Below, piece by piece: positions 39,001-48,446 of a stretch of DNA of 64,000 nucleotides; position 1 is the first letter of the stretch; the number at the start of each line of letters is the position of its first letter. A program made the position numbers and the translations under genes. The notes below the pieces were generated by a model. The model was not told the DNA's origin, searched no databases, and saw nothing but the letters and a program-made list of their open reading frames with translations. The DNA is from Dastarcus helophoroides (Eukaryota; Arthropoda; Insecta; Coleoptera; Bothrideridae), in NCBI GenBank assembly GCA_028583605.1, contig CM053328.1, forward strand, positions 5,215,304 through 5,279,303, written 5' to 3'.

Positions 39001-42000
39001 CGAAAAGCTGAAGCTTATCGGACCAATTTTGTTTTATGCTTCAATTTATAGCTTTTGTTCTTTAAAACTGGATTTCAAACTCAATTATTTGGAATATATT
39101 CCTACTAACGGTTGAACTAAAACAATATTTCACTGTATTAAAAAAAAGAAAGAATGGGTATAAAAAAACCAACTTTGTTTTCTTCTATATGATGATTAAA
39201 TACATTCATGTGCGTGCTCATTCGTCATATCATAACATACTACATGACATGCTATAAGTTTCAGAAATTTCGGTAAAAGAAAATTACGTTGCGTTATCAC
39301 GCTAAGGGTCTTTTCTAGGGTTGTCTGGGGATTGCTAACAGAAGTGAAAACTTAAAACCAGGAAATAAGAGTGGTTTTTCTTTAATTTTCAAATTAATCG
39401 TAGTACCAAACCAAATATTAAAATTCAGTAATTTGTAAATTAAAATTATCATCATCAAGCGTTTGTTGTACAAACTACTATAGTGCTGACTGTTGTAACG
39501 CACGGTGATTGTGTAATTAAACAATTAGAACGGTAATAAACATTGATGCACTTTGTTTACCTTGTTTCGGTGGAGGTTGATTGGTCCTAGAGATTAGGTA
39601 AGTTTGATTTAATGTTTACTTATGAACTGCTTCAGTCATACATGTTTCTTTTCCATAAACATATTTTTCCCCATTTTCATCACAATTTCATGTTTGATAT
39701 TTATTTAACTTGGTTTACATTAATTATTGACAGCAAATGTCAGCAGTCAGTCACTATCAATTCGTTGTGACCATGCTGCCTCAAAATAAATAAATTGTCT
39801 AATTTTTGATTACGATATTTAATTCGTTACATAAATTAATATTAAATTATGGTATTATACTCTTTCTACTGTTCTTTAGTTATACGCTTCTATATTATTT
39901 TTAAAATCGTAGACAGGAACAACTTTTGTTTTTCTTATTTTTTTGAAGTTTGTGTATATCAAACATTCAATAGTTTATCTTAACTTACATGAGCAATTAT
40001 AACATAAATAAACGATATACGTGTAATTCTAACAATAATAATTATTGCAAACCGTATAATAATTTTTAATCACTAATTGTGAAATAGTTTTACGTTTTGC
40101 TGGCACTATCCCGTCCCAATCTCTTTAAATTCAGTTAAATCTATCATTAGTCAGTATAGCTTAGTTTGTTAAGATGACAGATTTTGCTTCATACGTCTGA
40201 TAAGTCGCAGGTTCAAATCCCGCTGTCGTTAACGCGTTTTTTAATACTTTTACATGTCTTACTCATAGCTACATAATGCTGTTAACATTAGAGCAAATTA
40301 TTGTGATTGTGATACGAAACCATAGTTTTTTCCTCTATCTAAAATGGTTCAACGCGCCTAAAGAAGATTTCACTTCAAAAATACGTCGAAAAACGTAACG
40401 AAACTAAAAAAATATGGAACTTTCAAATGAAATATTTAAAAAAAGAAGTGAAAAATTAGAAGTTTAATTTTGAAATTTTTGAAATAAAGGCATGTGGTTA
40501 TGCGTAACTTATGACTATCGTCACTTTAAGAATAAATTTTTAGGTTGAAATTTTAAGGAATACGTAAATGTTACAAAAAAAATTTCAAGCTCAAATCAAA
40601 AGCTTTAAAAAAGAAAGTTTTAAAGATAGTAAAAACATTGAAACAAACAAAATCTCTAGAAGAATCTAAGAAGAGCCAAAAAAGTTAAAAAAATGAATAC
40701 ATTTTGAAAATTTTTTTTTTTAATTTTCATGTCAAAGTTTTGAATAATGGATGACATTTTTAAAAATAGTCGAAATGATGAGTCGATTTTTTTTAAAAAG
40801 TCAAATTTTGAAAAACGTAGATTATTTAAAAAAACGGGGAAATTTTGAAAAAAAAAAGGTGGAAATTTTGAAAAGTTATAAATTTGGAAGTCAAAATTTT
40901 TATAGGAACTTAAAATTTCTAAATAAGTTGGGATTTTCAAAACAAAATCAAAGATTTTGAACAAAAATATTTATAGTTTTAAAGAATTCGACATTTACAA
41001 CAATAAAACAAAAAATTCGAAATTTCTGAAAAAAATTGAAATTTTGAATGATGCTGAAATTTTGGAAAAAACGAAAATTTCAAAAAAAATTGGGGATTTC
41101 AAAACATTTGAAAAAAAAGCTAAATTTTCATACAAAATAAAAATTTTGAAAAATAGACAGGTTTTCAAAAATAGTCGAAATGATAAGTCGAATTTTTTAC
41201 AAGGTTAGGTTTTCAAAAACCTAGGAAATTTTGGAATAAGGAGAAATTTCGAAAAATGGTTAAAGTTAACATTTTGAAAAAGTCAAATATTTGGAAGTCA
41301 AAATTCTCATAGAAACTTAAATTTCCAAAAAATTGGGATTTTCAAAAAAAGTCAAGATTTTAAAGAAAAATATCTACAGTTTTGAAGAATTCGATATTTA
41401 CAAAAATAAAACAAAAATTCGAAATTTCTGCAAAAATTGAAATTTTGAATAAAAGCAAGAACAAAAATTTCAAAAAAAAATTGGGGATTTCAAAATAAGG
41501 CAACATTTGAAAAAAAAAATGCTAAATTTTCATAAAAAATTGAAATTTTGCAAAATACACGGGTTTTCAAAAAATTCGAAATTTTTGACTCCAAATTTGT
41601 AAATTTTGAGATCGAGATCGAGACAAAGCTGAAATTTCCAAAAACAGCAAAGATTTTCAAAAAAGTTAAGATTTTCAACAAAAGTTTAAACTTTCAAAAA
41701 CGTTAAATATTTTGAAAAAATCGAAATTTTGAGCAAAGTTCAGATTTTGAAAAAACCGAAAATTTTGAAATCAACATTTAAAAAAAAATCGACTTTCTAA
41801 AACATGTTAAAATTCTCATAGAGTCGAAGATGTTTAAAAAAAACCAACATTTTTGAATGGAGATTTTCATAAAAAAGTAACAGTTTGAAAAAATGTCGAA
41901 ATTTAAAAAGTCGAAATTTTGAAAAAAATCAATGTTGAATTTTGAAAAAAAACTCCAAATTAGGTTAATAAATTCCAAAAAAAGTCAAAATTTCAAAGAA

Positions 42001-45000
42001 AGTCAAAAATGTATCTAAAACATTAAAGGTTTGTAAAAATGATAAAATTTTGCAAAAACTAAATTTTCGAAACATTGAAATTTTGGAAAATAGTCGAAAT
42101 TTTCGAAGGGTCGAAAATTTGCAAAGAAAATGTCGAAAATCGAAAATTTTGAAAAAGGTAAAAATTTTCAAAAAAAGTTTACACTTTTAAAAATCGAAGA
42201 TATCGAAATTTAAAAAAGTGGGATGCTAAAAAAAAAGTTGACATTTCGAAAAAAGTCCAAATTAGGTCAAAAATTACAAAAAAGATTCAAAAATTAAAGA
42301 AAGTCAAAAATTTTCCTAAAAAATCGAAAGTTGCAAAAATGATGAAATTTTGCAAAAACAAAATTTTCAAAAAATTGAAATTTTTTAGAAATAGTCGAAA
42401 TTTTTGGGCCAACATTTGCAAAGAAAGTTGGAATTTTATAAAAGTCGAAAATTTTGAAAAAGTTAACAATTTTCAAAAAAGTTTACACTTAAAAAATCGA
42501 AAATATCAAAATTTAAAAAAGTAAAATTAAAAAAAAAATGTTACATTTCGAAAAAAGTTTAAATTAGGTGATAAAATATCAAAAAAAATCGAAATTTTAA
42601 AGAAAGTCAAAAATTTCTCCAAAAAATCAAAAGTTGTCAAAAATGATGATATTTTGAAAAAAAAATATTCAAAAAATTTAAATTCTGAAAAATAGTCGAA
42701 ATTTAATTCGTCTCAAATCGTTCTCAAATTTATTCCCAAAATTTAACTTTATCTGGAAAAATGCAATTTTTTTTTATTCGTCCCTGAAAAACCTCGGTTT
42801 TTTAGAAGTTCGACGATTTTTTCTAAGCTTCCAATTTGTTACAATTTCTCTTTTCGAAATTTACAATTTTGCACAAAATTGACATTTGTCAAAAAACTTC
42901 AGATTTTAAATTTGTTCTGGGTTTCAATCTACTATCGAAATTCGACGTTTTTTTTTTCAAATTTTATCGTTTTCTAGAATTTTTGCCAAATTCATTTTTT
43001 TCGAAATCTTTTTGTCCTTCAATATTCGGTTTTTCCGAAAATTTCAACTTTTATTTCGAACCAAATTTATCTATTTCCAAAATGAAAATTTGATTTTTTC
43101 TTAAAATTTGACTTTCTCTAGAAAGTTTTGACTTTTAAAAATTTAATATTTTTCTTGAAACTGGAAATTTTATCGACATTTTCTTTTCTTTCGAAATTAT
43201 TTTTCCAATTTTCTTAAAATTCGTCTTGTTTTCGAAATTTCAAATTTCTTCTCAAAATTTAAATTTCTGTGGAAAATTGCTTTCTTTAAAATTTTGATTT
43301 TTTCCTTAAAATTTTTCCTATTTGGCTTTTTCTTCTACTTTGAAAAACTTCGACTTTTTTAAAGTTGGATAATTTTTTTTAATTTTCCAGTTTATTTTTA
43401 CAATGTCTCTTCTTAATATTTTGCAATTTTTCAGAGTTCAAATTTGTCTAAAAATTTCAGGTTTTTAATTTGTTCTGGGTTGTCGAAAGTCGATTTTTTT
43501 TTAATTTCACCTTTTTTTGGGAACTTTTGATAAATTAATTTTTTTCGAAATCTCTCTCTCAATTTTTTCGAAATCTCTTCCTTTTTCTCAATTTTTTCAA
43601 AATCTCTTTCTTTTCCTCAATTTTTTTAAATCTCTTCCTTTTTTTCAAAATTCGCCTTTTTCTGGAAATTTTAGCTTTTATTTCGAACGAAATTCATCTA
43701 TTTTCAAATTTCAAAATTTGATATTTTCCTAAAATTTGACTTTCTCAAGAAAATTTCGACTTTTTTTGAAAATTCAATGTTTTTCTCGAAACTGGAAATT
43801 TTATCGACATTCTACTTTTTTTTCGAAATTATTTTACCAATTTTTTTAAAATTCGAATTTTATCATCGTCGTGTTCTCGAAATTTCAAATTTCTTTTCAA
43901 AATTTAACTTTCTCTGGAAAATTGCCAATTTTTCATTTTCTTCTGGTCTGAAAAACTTCGACTTCTGAAAAAGTTCGACAATTTTTTTTAAAGTTTTTAA
44001 TTTTTTTCAATTTTTCAATTTCAATCTTTGTAATTTTTCACGAAATTTAAATTTGTCTATTTCAAGTTTTTAAATTTGTTCTGCGAATTTCAATCAATTG
44101 TCAAAATTTAAGCAAATTTTTCATTTTCTTCTGGTCTGAAAAACTTCGACTTCTGAAAAAGTTCGACAATTTTTTATAAGTTTTTAATTTTTTTCAATTT
44201 TTCAATTTCAATTTTCGAAATTTATTGTCAAAATTAGAAGTCTTTTCCTAAAATATTGCTTTTCTTGAAACCTTTTGAGGATTTCTTTTTTTTTTAAATT
44301 TCTTTTTTTCAAAATTAAAGTTTTTCTGGAAATTTCAACCTTTATTTCGATGAAAATTATCTATTTTCAAATCTCAAAATTTGATTTTTTTCTTAAAATT
44401 TGATTTTCTCTGGGAAATTTTGACCATTTTTGAAAATTCAGTACTTTTTTCGAAATTGGAAGTATTATGGACATTCTCTTATTTTGCGAAACTATTTTAA
44501 AAATTTTCTCAAAATTCGAATTTATTAGAAAATTTGGATTTTTTTTTAAATCGTCTTGTTCTCAAAATTTCAAATTTCTTCTTAAAATTTAAATTTCTCT
44601 GAAAAATTGCAAATTTCTTGCCGAAATTTCGGGTCTTTGACTTTTTCCTTGAAATTTTTCCTAAAATTTGACTTTTTTCTTCTTTTCTGAAAAACTTCGA
44701 CTCTTTTAAAGTTCGGCAATTTGTTTTAAGCTTACAGTTTATTTTTACAATTTCTCTTTTTGATATTTTACAATTTTTCAAAAAATTCAAATTTGTTTAA
44801 ATATTTCAGGTTTTTAATGTGCTCTGGGTTTCAATTTCTTGTTGAAATTCGACTTTTTTTTCCTAAAATTTTACCTTTTTTGAGAACTTTTGATAAATTC
44901 ATTTTTTTCGAAATCTCTTCCTTTTTCTCAATTTGTTCGAGATCACTTGCTTTTTCTCAATTTTTTCGAAGTTTCTTTCTTTTACTCAATTTTTTCAAAA

Positions 45001-47125
45001 TGTCTTGCCTTTTCCAAAATTCTTTTTTTTTTGGAAATGTCCACTTTTGTTTCGAACTTTGATATTTGCTGTTTCTGTAAATATAGATTTTTTTTCTTAC
45101 AAAAGTAATTCAACTTTTTTTCACGAAATTTCGAGGGTGTAGAAAATTTACAAATAAAAAAGTAAAAACCTTCAGAAAGATATTTTTTAGAAATTTCGAC
45201 TCCCCAACTTGCTCTTTTTGTAAAAATTTCAAATTTCAAATTTGTGTTTTTTCAAAACGTTAATACAAATCAATCAAAAATTTCGGAAAAATACTTCTTC
45301 AAATCATAACTATTTTGTCCAAATTTAAGCAAAACGTAAACATTCCTATAAAAGTATTTTTGGAAATTTCGACTTCTCTAGGTTACTTGATTAATGAGTA
45401 CTCATTTTATGCGTGTCTGTCCTCTCTAGCTTTTATTTAATTATTTTTTCTAGGGACATTTAAAGAGCTGCAATTGTCTTTTAAAAGAGCCGCATGCGAC
45501 TTGTGAGCCGCGGTGTGCCGACCCCTAGTTTAAGCGAACGTTAAGAAATTTCAGTGCGTTATTTTTTTATCGATTCTCCGGAACTTTGATAAAGCTGATT
45601 GATAAGAAACTAATTCAGCAATGGGAGCATTTAGCGAATATTGATTTCAACAACAACAATTAATAATTGTTGAAAACGCAAAAGCTAAATGCATAAACTC
45701 TAAGAAAATATGAAAGTGAATCGTTAAACTGTATTAACAGATAAGGAGGTGAATAAAACAAACCACAGAGACAAAATACTGAAACAATTTAGTTCATCCC
45801 TAAAATTTTTATGTTGAATTTAATAAGATAATAAATGACCAGAAGAGTCAGGACTGTTATACAGCAAATGTTATGAAAAAATTGACAACAATTTGGAGCA
45901 AAATATATTGACGTTGAACAAACCTAATAAATGATAAGATGAATAGCATATACATATACAATAGTGAGATCATTTCGTGCAATATTTGAACTCCAGAGAT
46001 ATTTGTTGACATGAATTTAATGTAGGTTGATTAATGTAAAAATAGAGGAAATTTTAACATACTTGTATAGATTGTACAACCTTTAAAAAAATGACAAAAT
46101 TAATTTTCAGCTGATGAAAAAAGAAGCAGGAAAATGCTGAAAGAATTTAGAGAATGAGAGGTAAAAAAAACTGAATAAAAGAATTTATAGACAGGAGAAC
46201 AGACGTGCTCATGTGATATTACTTAATTTATTAATCACTCTTGCCAAACAATTTTGTAAGCAACTAACATTGAAATACGTTGGTTATCTTCAATTTTTAA
46301 AGTTAACCAAGGACCAGTCCGTTCCCCAAAATAAAGCAACTAATAGACAACCGAAAGAAAACTGGGTTTTGTGCGAAGCAGTCTTTTGGAATTGGGCATT
46401 CAGATGAAAGCACCCTTTGTCAGCAAACAATCAAAATAGTTCTCTTCTTAGGCGCTTAGTATTTGAATACGTATATTTAAAGAAACAATAGAAAGAATAA
46501 CTAGTTTATTTTGTTGAAAGAATTAACAATATACAGAACCAGGATGTTTGTAAATAATGTTTAGCGATAACGATCAATGTTCTAGTTAGTCATAAGCTCC
46601 CAAGACAAGATATGAATATCACATTCCCTGAAAAACCGTTATAAGACTTGGGGGAATGAAAACAAAGCTCTAGGGCTAGGGCCCCTGGCCCTGTGGTGCT
46701 GGTTACTGGTTGTTAACCAGTAACCAGAAATTTTGTAATGACGTAACGACATGTGCTAAGCGAACAAGAACTGTTGCTTCTGAGATGTTTTGCTTCTTCG
46801 TAAATATTTCGTTGTTTTCTAATATCTAAAAATAGGTCACGCTAGGCTAGGGTCAATACAACACAAGAGTAACCATCTGCTCAATTTAACTCTATAAATA
46901 GATCACCGCCCTTTTTTCAATCGTTAAAAATAACCAGGACCACTAATTCTATTTAGAAGTTAATTATTTCCTCAATTACGGTCTGGCACCAAGCTTTAAA
47001 AGCCAGAAGCCCCAAATACTATCAAAATGCATCACCGATCGAAATATTCATCTGATTCACACACTACTTCAAAATAAGCTTACCAATTCGAGGAATTTGA
47101 TGATTGATAATCTGCTGACGGCCAT
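17831..47125 (-). CDS. Four-pass membrane protein gene with alternative last exons
   Basis: Reconstructed here from splice sites: exon 1 47125-47084, exon 2 29215-29095, then exon 3 as either 18774-18554 or 18051-17831. Both options give 384 bp of coding sequence and 127 residues. Four hydrophobic segments (about 9-25, 38-57, 66-86 and 105-122) and the size suggest a MARVEL-like tetraspan protein, but I do not recognise a named gene and give no function. Conserved-looking features are LMSTPI near the third segment and DTGLAK before the fourth. Splice phases are 0 after exon 1 and 1 after exon 2, and all sites are GT/AG. The introns (17.9 kb and 10.3 kb) carry most of the repeats in this window. 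Confidence 0.72.
18220..18225 (-). promoter_or_regulatory. Candidate poly(A) signal for the proximal terminal exon
   Basis: AATAAA on the minus strand, between the two alternative exons and about 330 bases past the proximal stop codon. It would let the proximal exon serve as a true terminal exon. Confidence 0.35.
18314..18524. repeat. 22-bp minisatellite, about 10 units
   Basis: Units of the form ACACGCTGCTGCGTTTGGTTGG, some shortened to 19-20 bp, run head to tail immediately downstream (minus strand) of the proximal terminal exon. This is the most GC-rich stretch nearby. On one strand it opens a spurious cysteine-rich frame. Confidence 0.9.
18554..18774 (-). CDS. Proximal alternative terminal exon (isoform ending WRGEY)
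   Basis: Acceptor ATTGCAG, then GT, HLMSTPISKKIDVFF and an open frame to TAG after LTWRGEY. Same length and phase as the distal exon, so the two are mutually exclusive 3' ends. Substitutions are mostly conservative (V/I, R/K, D/E). The acceptor has a weak pyrimidine tract, so selection between exons may be regulated; that is inference. Confidence 0.75.
18775..20215. other. Intron sequence; possible transposon-end motif near 19618
   Basis: Mostly unique AT-rich sequence of the second intron. At 19618-19645 GGGACCATCCATTACGTC resembles a motif often seen at ends of insect DNA elements, but I find no partner end. Frames here are not convincing genes. Confidence 0.35.
20216..20600. repeat. Left outer arm of the fold-back element
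   Basis: Inverted copy of 26456-26840. Shares the stretches around ATGCTAACTCGGCGATTTAA and TAACAAAATATTGGACA with the right arm. Confidence 0.8.
20615..23585. mobile_element. Unidentified insertion interrupting the left fold-back arm
   Basis: About 3 kb with no counterpart in the right arm; homology resumes at CTGTCTCGGGGTTTTG (about 23587). I recognise no protein. It contains short direct repeats (AACTTCGATGAAATTAGTTT at about 21256 and 21300), an AC/AG-rich purine tract (21750-21830), a GC-richer block at 22030-22370, and a CTGATGA...GAAACGTG motif near 21971. Its termini and target duplication could not be fixed by eye. Confidence 0.4.
23586..24665. repeat. Left inner arm of the fold-back element
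   Basis: Inverted copy of about 25385-26455. Consists of two related direct units meeting near 24175 (AATTGACCTGGCTCGAG). Confidence 0.75.
25385..26840. repeat. Right arm of the fold-back element, uninterrupted
   Basis: Continuous counterpart of 23586-24665 plus 20216-20600. It shows the original arm length of about 1.45 kb before the left arm was interrupted. Confidence 0.78.
26841..29094. other. Intron 2 remainder, nothing recognised
   Basis: Unique AT-rich sequence; no element ends or coding signal found. It leads up to the donor of exon 2 (read on the minus strand). Confidence 0.5.
29095..29215 (-). CDS. Four-pass protein exon 2
   Basis: 121 bp between acceptor TGTTACAG and donor GCAG|GTATGT on the minus strand. 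It encodes AIAITCLGLHLKSLTNDAET and then AAAFGGFIIILIGGFAG plus one base: the rest of the first membrane segment, a short polar loop with acidic residues, and the second segment. Its phase fits exon 1 and both terminal exons. Confidence 0.75.
29762..29833 (-). tRNA. tRNA-Pro, anticodon AGG
   Basis: 72 nt folding as a full cloverleaf: perfect 7-bp acceptor stem GGCTCGT/ACGAGCC, anticodon stem TCCGC/GCGGG (one G-T pair) around loop TTAGGGT, and T arm with GGTTCAAATCC. A T-run just downstream on the minus strand (about 29760-29748) is a Pol III terminator. No intron. It lies in the first intron of the four-pass gene, same strand, and looks functional. Confidence 0.95.
29851..30100. repeat. Small MITE-like inverted-repeat element
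   Basis: AATTATATTCGGTCTCGTCTCG at the left and the near-complement CGACGAGACCTCATATAATT at the right form imperfect ends of about 30 bp around 190 bp of unique DNA. A third copy of the end motif lies at 30137-30177 in the left-end orientation. Confidence 0.55.
30582..31061 (-). pseudogene. DIRS-like retrotransposon remnant (RNase H region)
   Basis: On the minus strand, LGSLVINLFASHINTKSKVY, LFYTFSLFPFFNHSLP-like and VVVDLFTFLGQHSLTINSP segments resemble the 'DLFASR...VDAF...FYAFPPF' region after the RNase H of DIRS-type elements. The frame is broken repeatedly. Assignment rests on motif resemblance only. Confidence 0.4.
31062..32754. other. Intron 1 sequence, nothing recognised
   Basis: No convincing frame, RNA or element ends. 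Contains scattered AT-rich and mixed sequence. Confidence 0.45.
32755..32984. repeat. Palindromic MITE family, copy B
   Basis: Both arms present. AAACACAACAAAGATTACTC and GACAGCCAAGCTATTATC on the left mirror TTGGCTGTCGAAACGCG and CAACCTTTGTTGTGTTTTTT on the right. Ends in CCAGTCCGTTCCACCAAAA. Confidence 0.8.
33025..33155. repeat. Palindromic MITE family, copy C (right arm)
   Basis: Only about 40 bp from copy B and mostly the right arm (GAGTTAGAGCAACCTTTGTTG, CTTTCTTGGTTTCAGG). Possibly a local duplicate or deletion product. Confidence 0.7.
33156..33839. other. Intron sequence before the satellite
   Basis: Unique AT-rich sequence including a short G-run (about 33248); no gene seen. Confidence 0.4.
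33840..37690. repeat. 124-bp satellite array, about 28 copies
   Basis: Head-to-tail units marked by CACATGAAGACAAAATTATA, GTGGAAAAAGAAAATATTAC, TGATGAACTTTCG and GAAATTTTGACCACCAAA. GAAGACA recurs at 34078, 34203, 34331, 34455, 34585 and so on to 37209 at about 125-bp spacing; the first and last units are farther apart and more diverged. The array lies in intron 1 of the four-pass gene. The repeated short frames (VVKISMKNESSSVIF) on the minus strand are products of the array, not genes. Confidence 0.95.
37691..40145. other. Intron 1 sequence, nothing recognised
   Basis: About 2.4 kb of unique AT-rich DNA. Short frames (for example 38038-38238) lack recognisable features. Confidence 0.45.
40150..40231 (+). 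repeat. tRNA-like sequence with Pol III A and B boxes
   Basis: TAGCTTAGTTTG at about 40157 is one base off the A-box consensus, and GGTTCAAATCC at 40210-40220 is a perfect B box, at tRNA-like spacing. The acceptor and anticodon arms do not pair well, and no clean T-terminator follows. Best read as a decayed tRNA or the head of a tRNA-derived SINE. Confidence 0.4.
40380..42720. repeat. A-rich half of a GTCGAAATTTT-type repeat domain
   Basis: Plus strand is A-rich with phrases such as AAAGTCGAAATTTTGAAAA. Local tandem structure is visible: GAATTCG with context repeats 403 bp apart (40984 and 41387), and AAAGTCAAAAA contexts repeat about 302 bp apart (41999, 42300, 42603). No genes; all short frames are Lys/Phe low complexity. 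Confidence 0.75.
42721..45300. repeat. T-rich half of the same repeat domain
   Basis: At about 42720 the strand bias flips from A-rich to T-rich. Units recur at about 550-740 bp (AAATTTGTTCTG near 42911, 43467, 44083 and a variant near 44815), each near a TCTCTTTT-AATTTACAATTTT-like block. A nearly exact local duplication of TTTTCATTTTCTTCTGGTCT occurs at 43932 and 44123. Confidence 0.72.
45455..45528. mobile_element. Solo right end of a hAT-type element
   Basis: AAAGAGCTGCAATTG...AAGAGCCGCATGCGACTTG, GAGCCGCGGTGTGCCGACCCC then TAG. This is the GAGCCGCATG / GTCGGCA signature of a widespread hAT end. No matching left end is found nearby, so it is a remnant. Confidence 0.55.
46270..46340. repeat. 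Palindromic MITE family, copy D (terminal fragment)
   Basis: TTGAAATACGTTGGTTATCTTC and TTAACCAAGGACCAGTCCGTTCC match the two outer ends of the family with the core deleted. Confidence 0.6.
46699..46727. repeat. Perfect 13-bp hairpin
   Basis: CTGGTTACTGGTT and its exact complement separated by GTT, itself made of a repeated GGTTACTGGTT phrase. No T-run follows, so it is not an obvious terminator. Confidence 0.6.
47084..47125 (-). CDS. Four-pass protein exon 1 (start codon)
   Basis: ATG in context GCGCCATGG followed by MAVSRLSIIKFLEL and a strong donor TTG|GTAAGC. Exactly 14 codons, ending in phase 0 as exon 2 requires, and it completes the first membrane segment when joined to AIAITCLGLHL. 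Chosen because it is the only upstream ATG-plus-donor I found that fits phase and hydrophobicity. Confidence 0.62.
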
Positions 47126-47640
47126 GGCGCGTTGTTTGTTTTGAATTTAGAAGTACACTAAACGAGTTTTATCGATCACGTTAGCGGACGATGCGTTTCG
47201 TTCGAGTAGCTCAAGAGATCTGGAAGAAAAAAGGATAAAGGCGGCCGTCTAGGGTGGGGGAGTCGAGAGCGGATTTCCACAAGGGCGCGGACGATGATTC
47301 AACCGTGCAGGGCACGATTTATGTGTTTGTGTGTTACTTCGGAAACACAACTCGAACTCTGATTGTGTTGCACGCTGGACTTGCCAGCGTCGCTTATCAG
47401 TGGGCTGTTAAGGGGGCCCACACACTGAACTCTTCTGAGGAATTTTTCACTAACATTTCCAGATGTCTAGATCCAGATATCATTATAAAACATACATTAT
47501 ACAACGTATTTCAATCATAATGTTATTAATTTTACGAGAAGATAGAGAAAAATAAGTATGATACTGGTGTGATACAAATACGTGATCAATTTTTTTTCAG
47601 GTATATTTGGGCTGAATAAAATATTTTCAAATAGATCTCC
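47126..47640. promoter_or_regulatory. 5' flank / probable promoter region of the four-pass gene
   Basis: Local GC content rises here (CGCGTTGTTTG, GCGGCCGTC, GGGCGCGGACG), unlike the surroundings, as expected near a transcription start. No TATA box is obvious. An 88-codon plus-strand frame at 47254-47520 is judged chance. Confidence 0.35.
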
Positions 47641-48440
47641 TAATCAAATTTGGAGAGAAAAAAATTAAAAAGCAAAACAGAAAGAATTTAATATAAATTT
47701 TTTTGAATTTAAAGTAAAAATTTTGAATTTAAATCGATAGCGACAACAAAATCAAAATTTTGAGGGAAACCCGAAATTCATCGCAAAAATTTCCAAGTAG
47801 AACTAGAAATTTTCAAAACAAAGCAAAAACTTCACGACTAGGATCAAAATGTCAAGAAAAAAATACAATTTTTGAACTAAATGTGAAATTTCGAGAAGAC
47901 GAAGTTTCGAGGTTATAAAATCATTTTTTTTTTCGAAATTTTGAGTTTACAGTTGAAATGTTGGAGTAAAAGATAAACACTTCGATTTCAAACTAGAATG
48001 AAAGCGAAATTTCGAAAAAAATTCAGATTTATAGATTTGAAGTTTTAAATTTGAAATTTCGAAAAAAATGTAAACATATTCGAAATTATTTCGTAAAAAG
48101 TTGGTAAATTGAAAGTCTTGGAAAAAATTCAAGATTTAGGGAGAAAAAATTAAAAAGCGACAGAGGAATAATTTAATATAAAATGTTTTGAAGTCAAAGT
48201 AAAAATTTTGGGTTTAAATCGATTCGACAAGAAAATCAAAATTTGGGGAGAAAATCGAAACTTATCGCAAAAATTTCCTAGTGGAACTTGAAATTTCCAA
48301 AACAAAATATACACTTCACGACTGAGATTAAAATGTCAAGAAAAAAATACAATTTTCGAACTAAATATGAAGTTTGGAGCAGACGAAGTTTCGAGGTTAT
48401 AAAATCATTTTTTTTTCGAAATTTTGCGTTTAAAATTGAA
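47640..48440. repeat. Tandem pair of 484-bp AT-rich units
   Basis: TTCACGACT with its context at 47831 and 48315, plus AAAATGTCAAGAAAAAAATACA and GAAGTTTCGAGGTTATAAAA in both. It belongs to the same compositional family as the other GTCGAAATTTT repeats. Confidence 0.8.
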
Positions 48441-48446
48441 ATGTAG

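Larger units (their letters stand above)
45529..47083. other. Intron 1 start region; little recognised
   Basis: Mostly unique AT-rich DNA. Holds a partial palindromic MITE (46270-46340) and a 13-bp hairpin (46699-46727). No gene. Confidence 0.4.

Noticed and set aside
47254..47520. 88-codon plus-strand frame near the four-pass gene start
   Set aside because: No recognised motif, no splice or poly(A) context, and it lies in the locally GC-rich promoter flank, where chance frames are longer.
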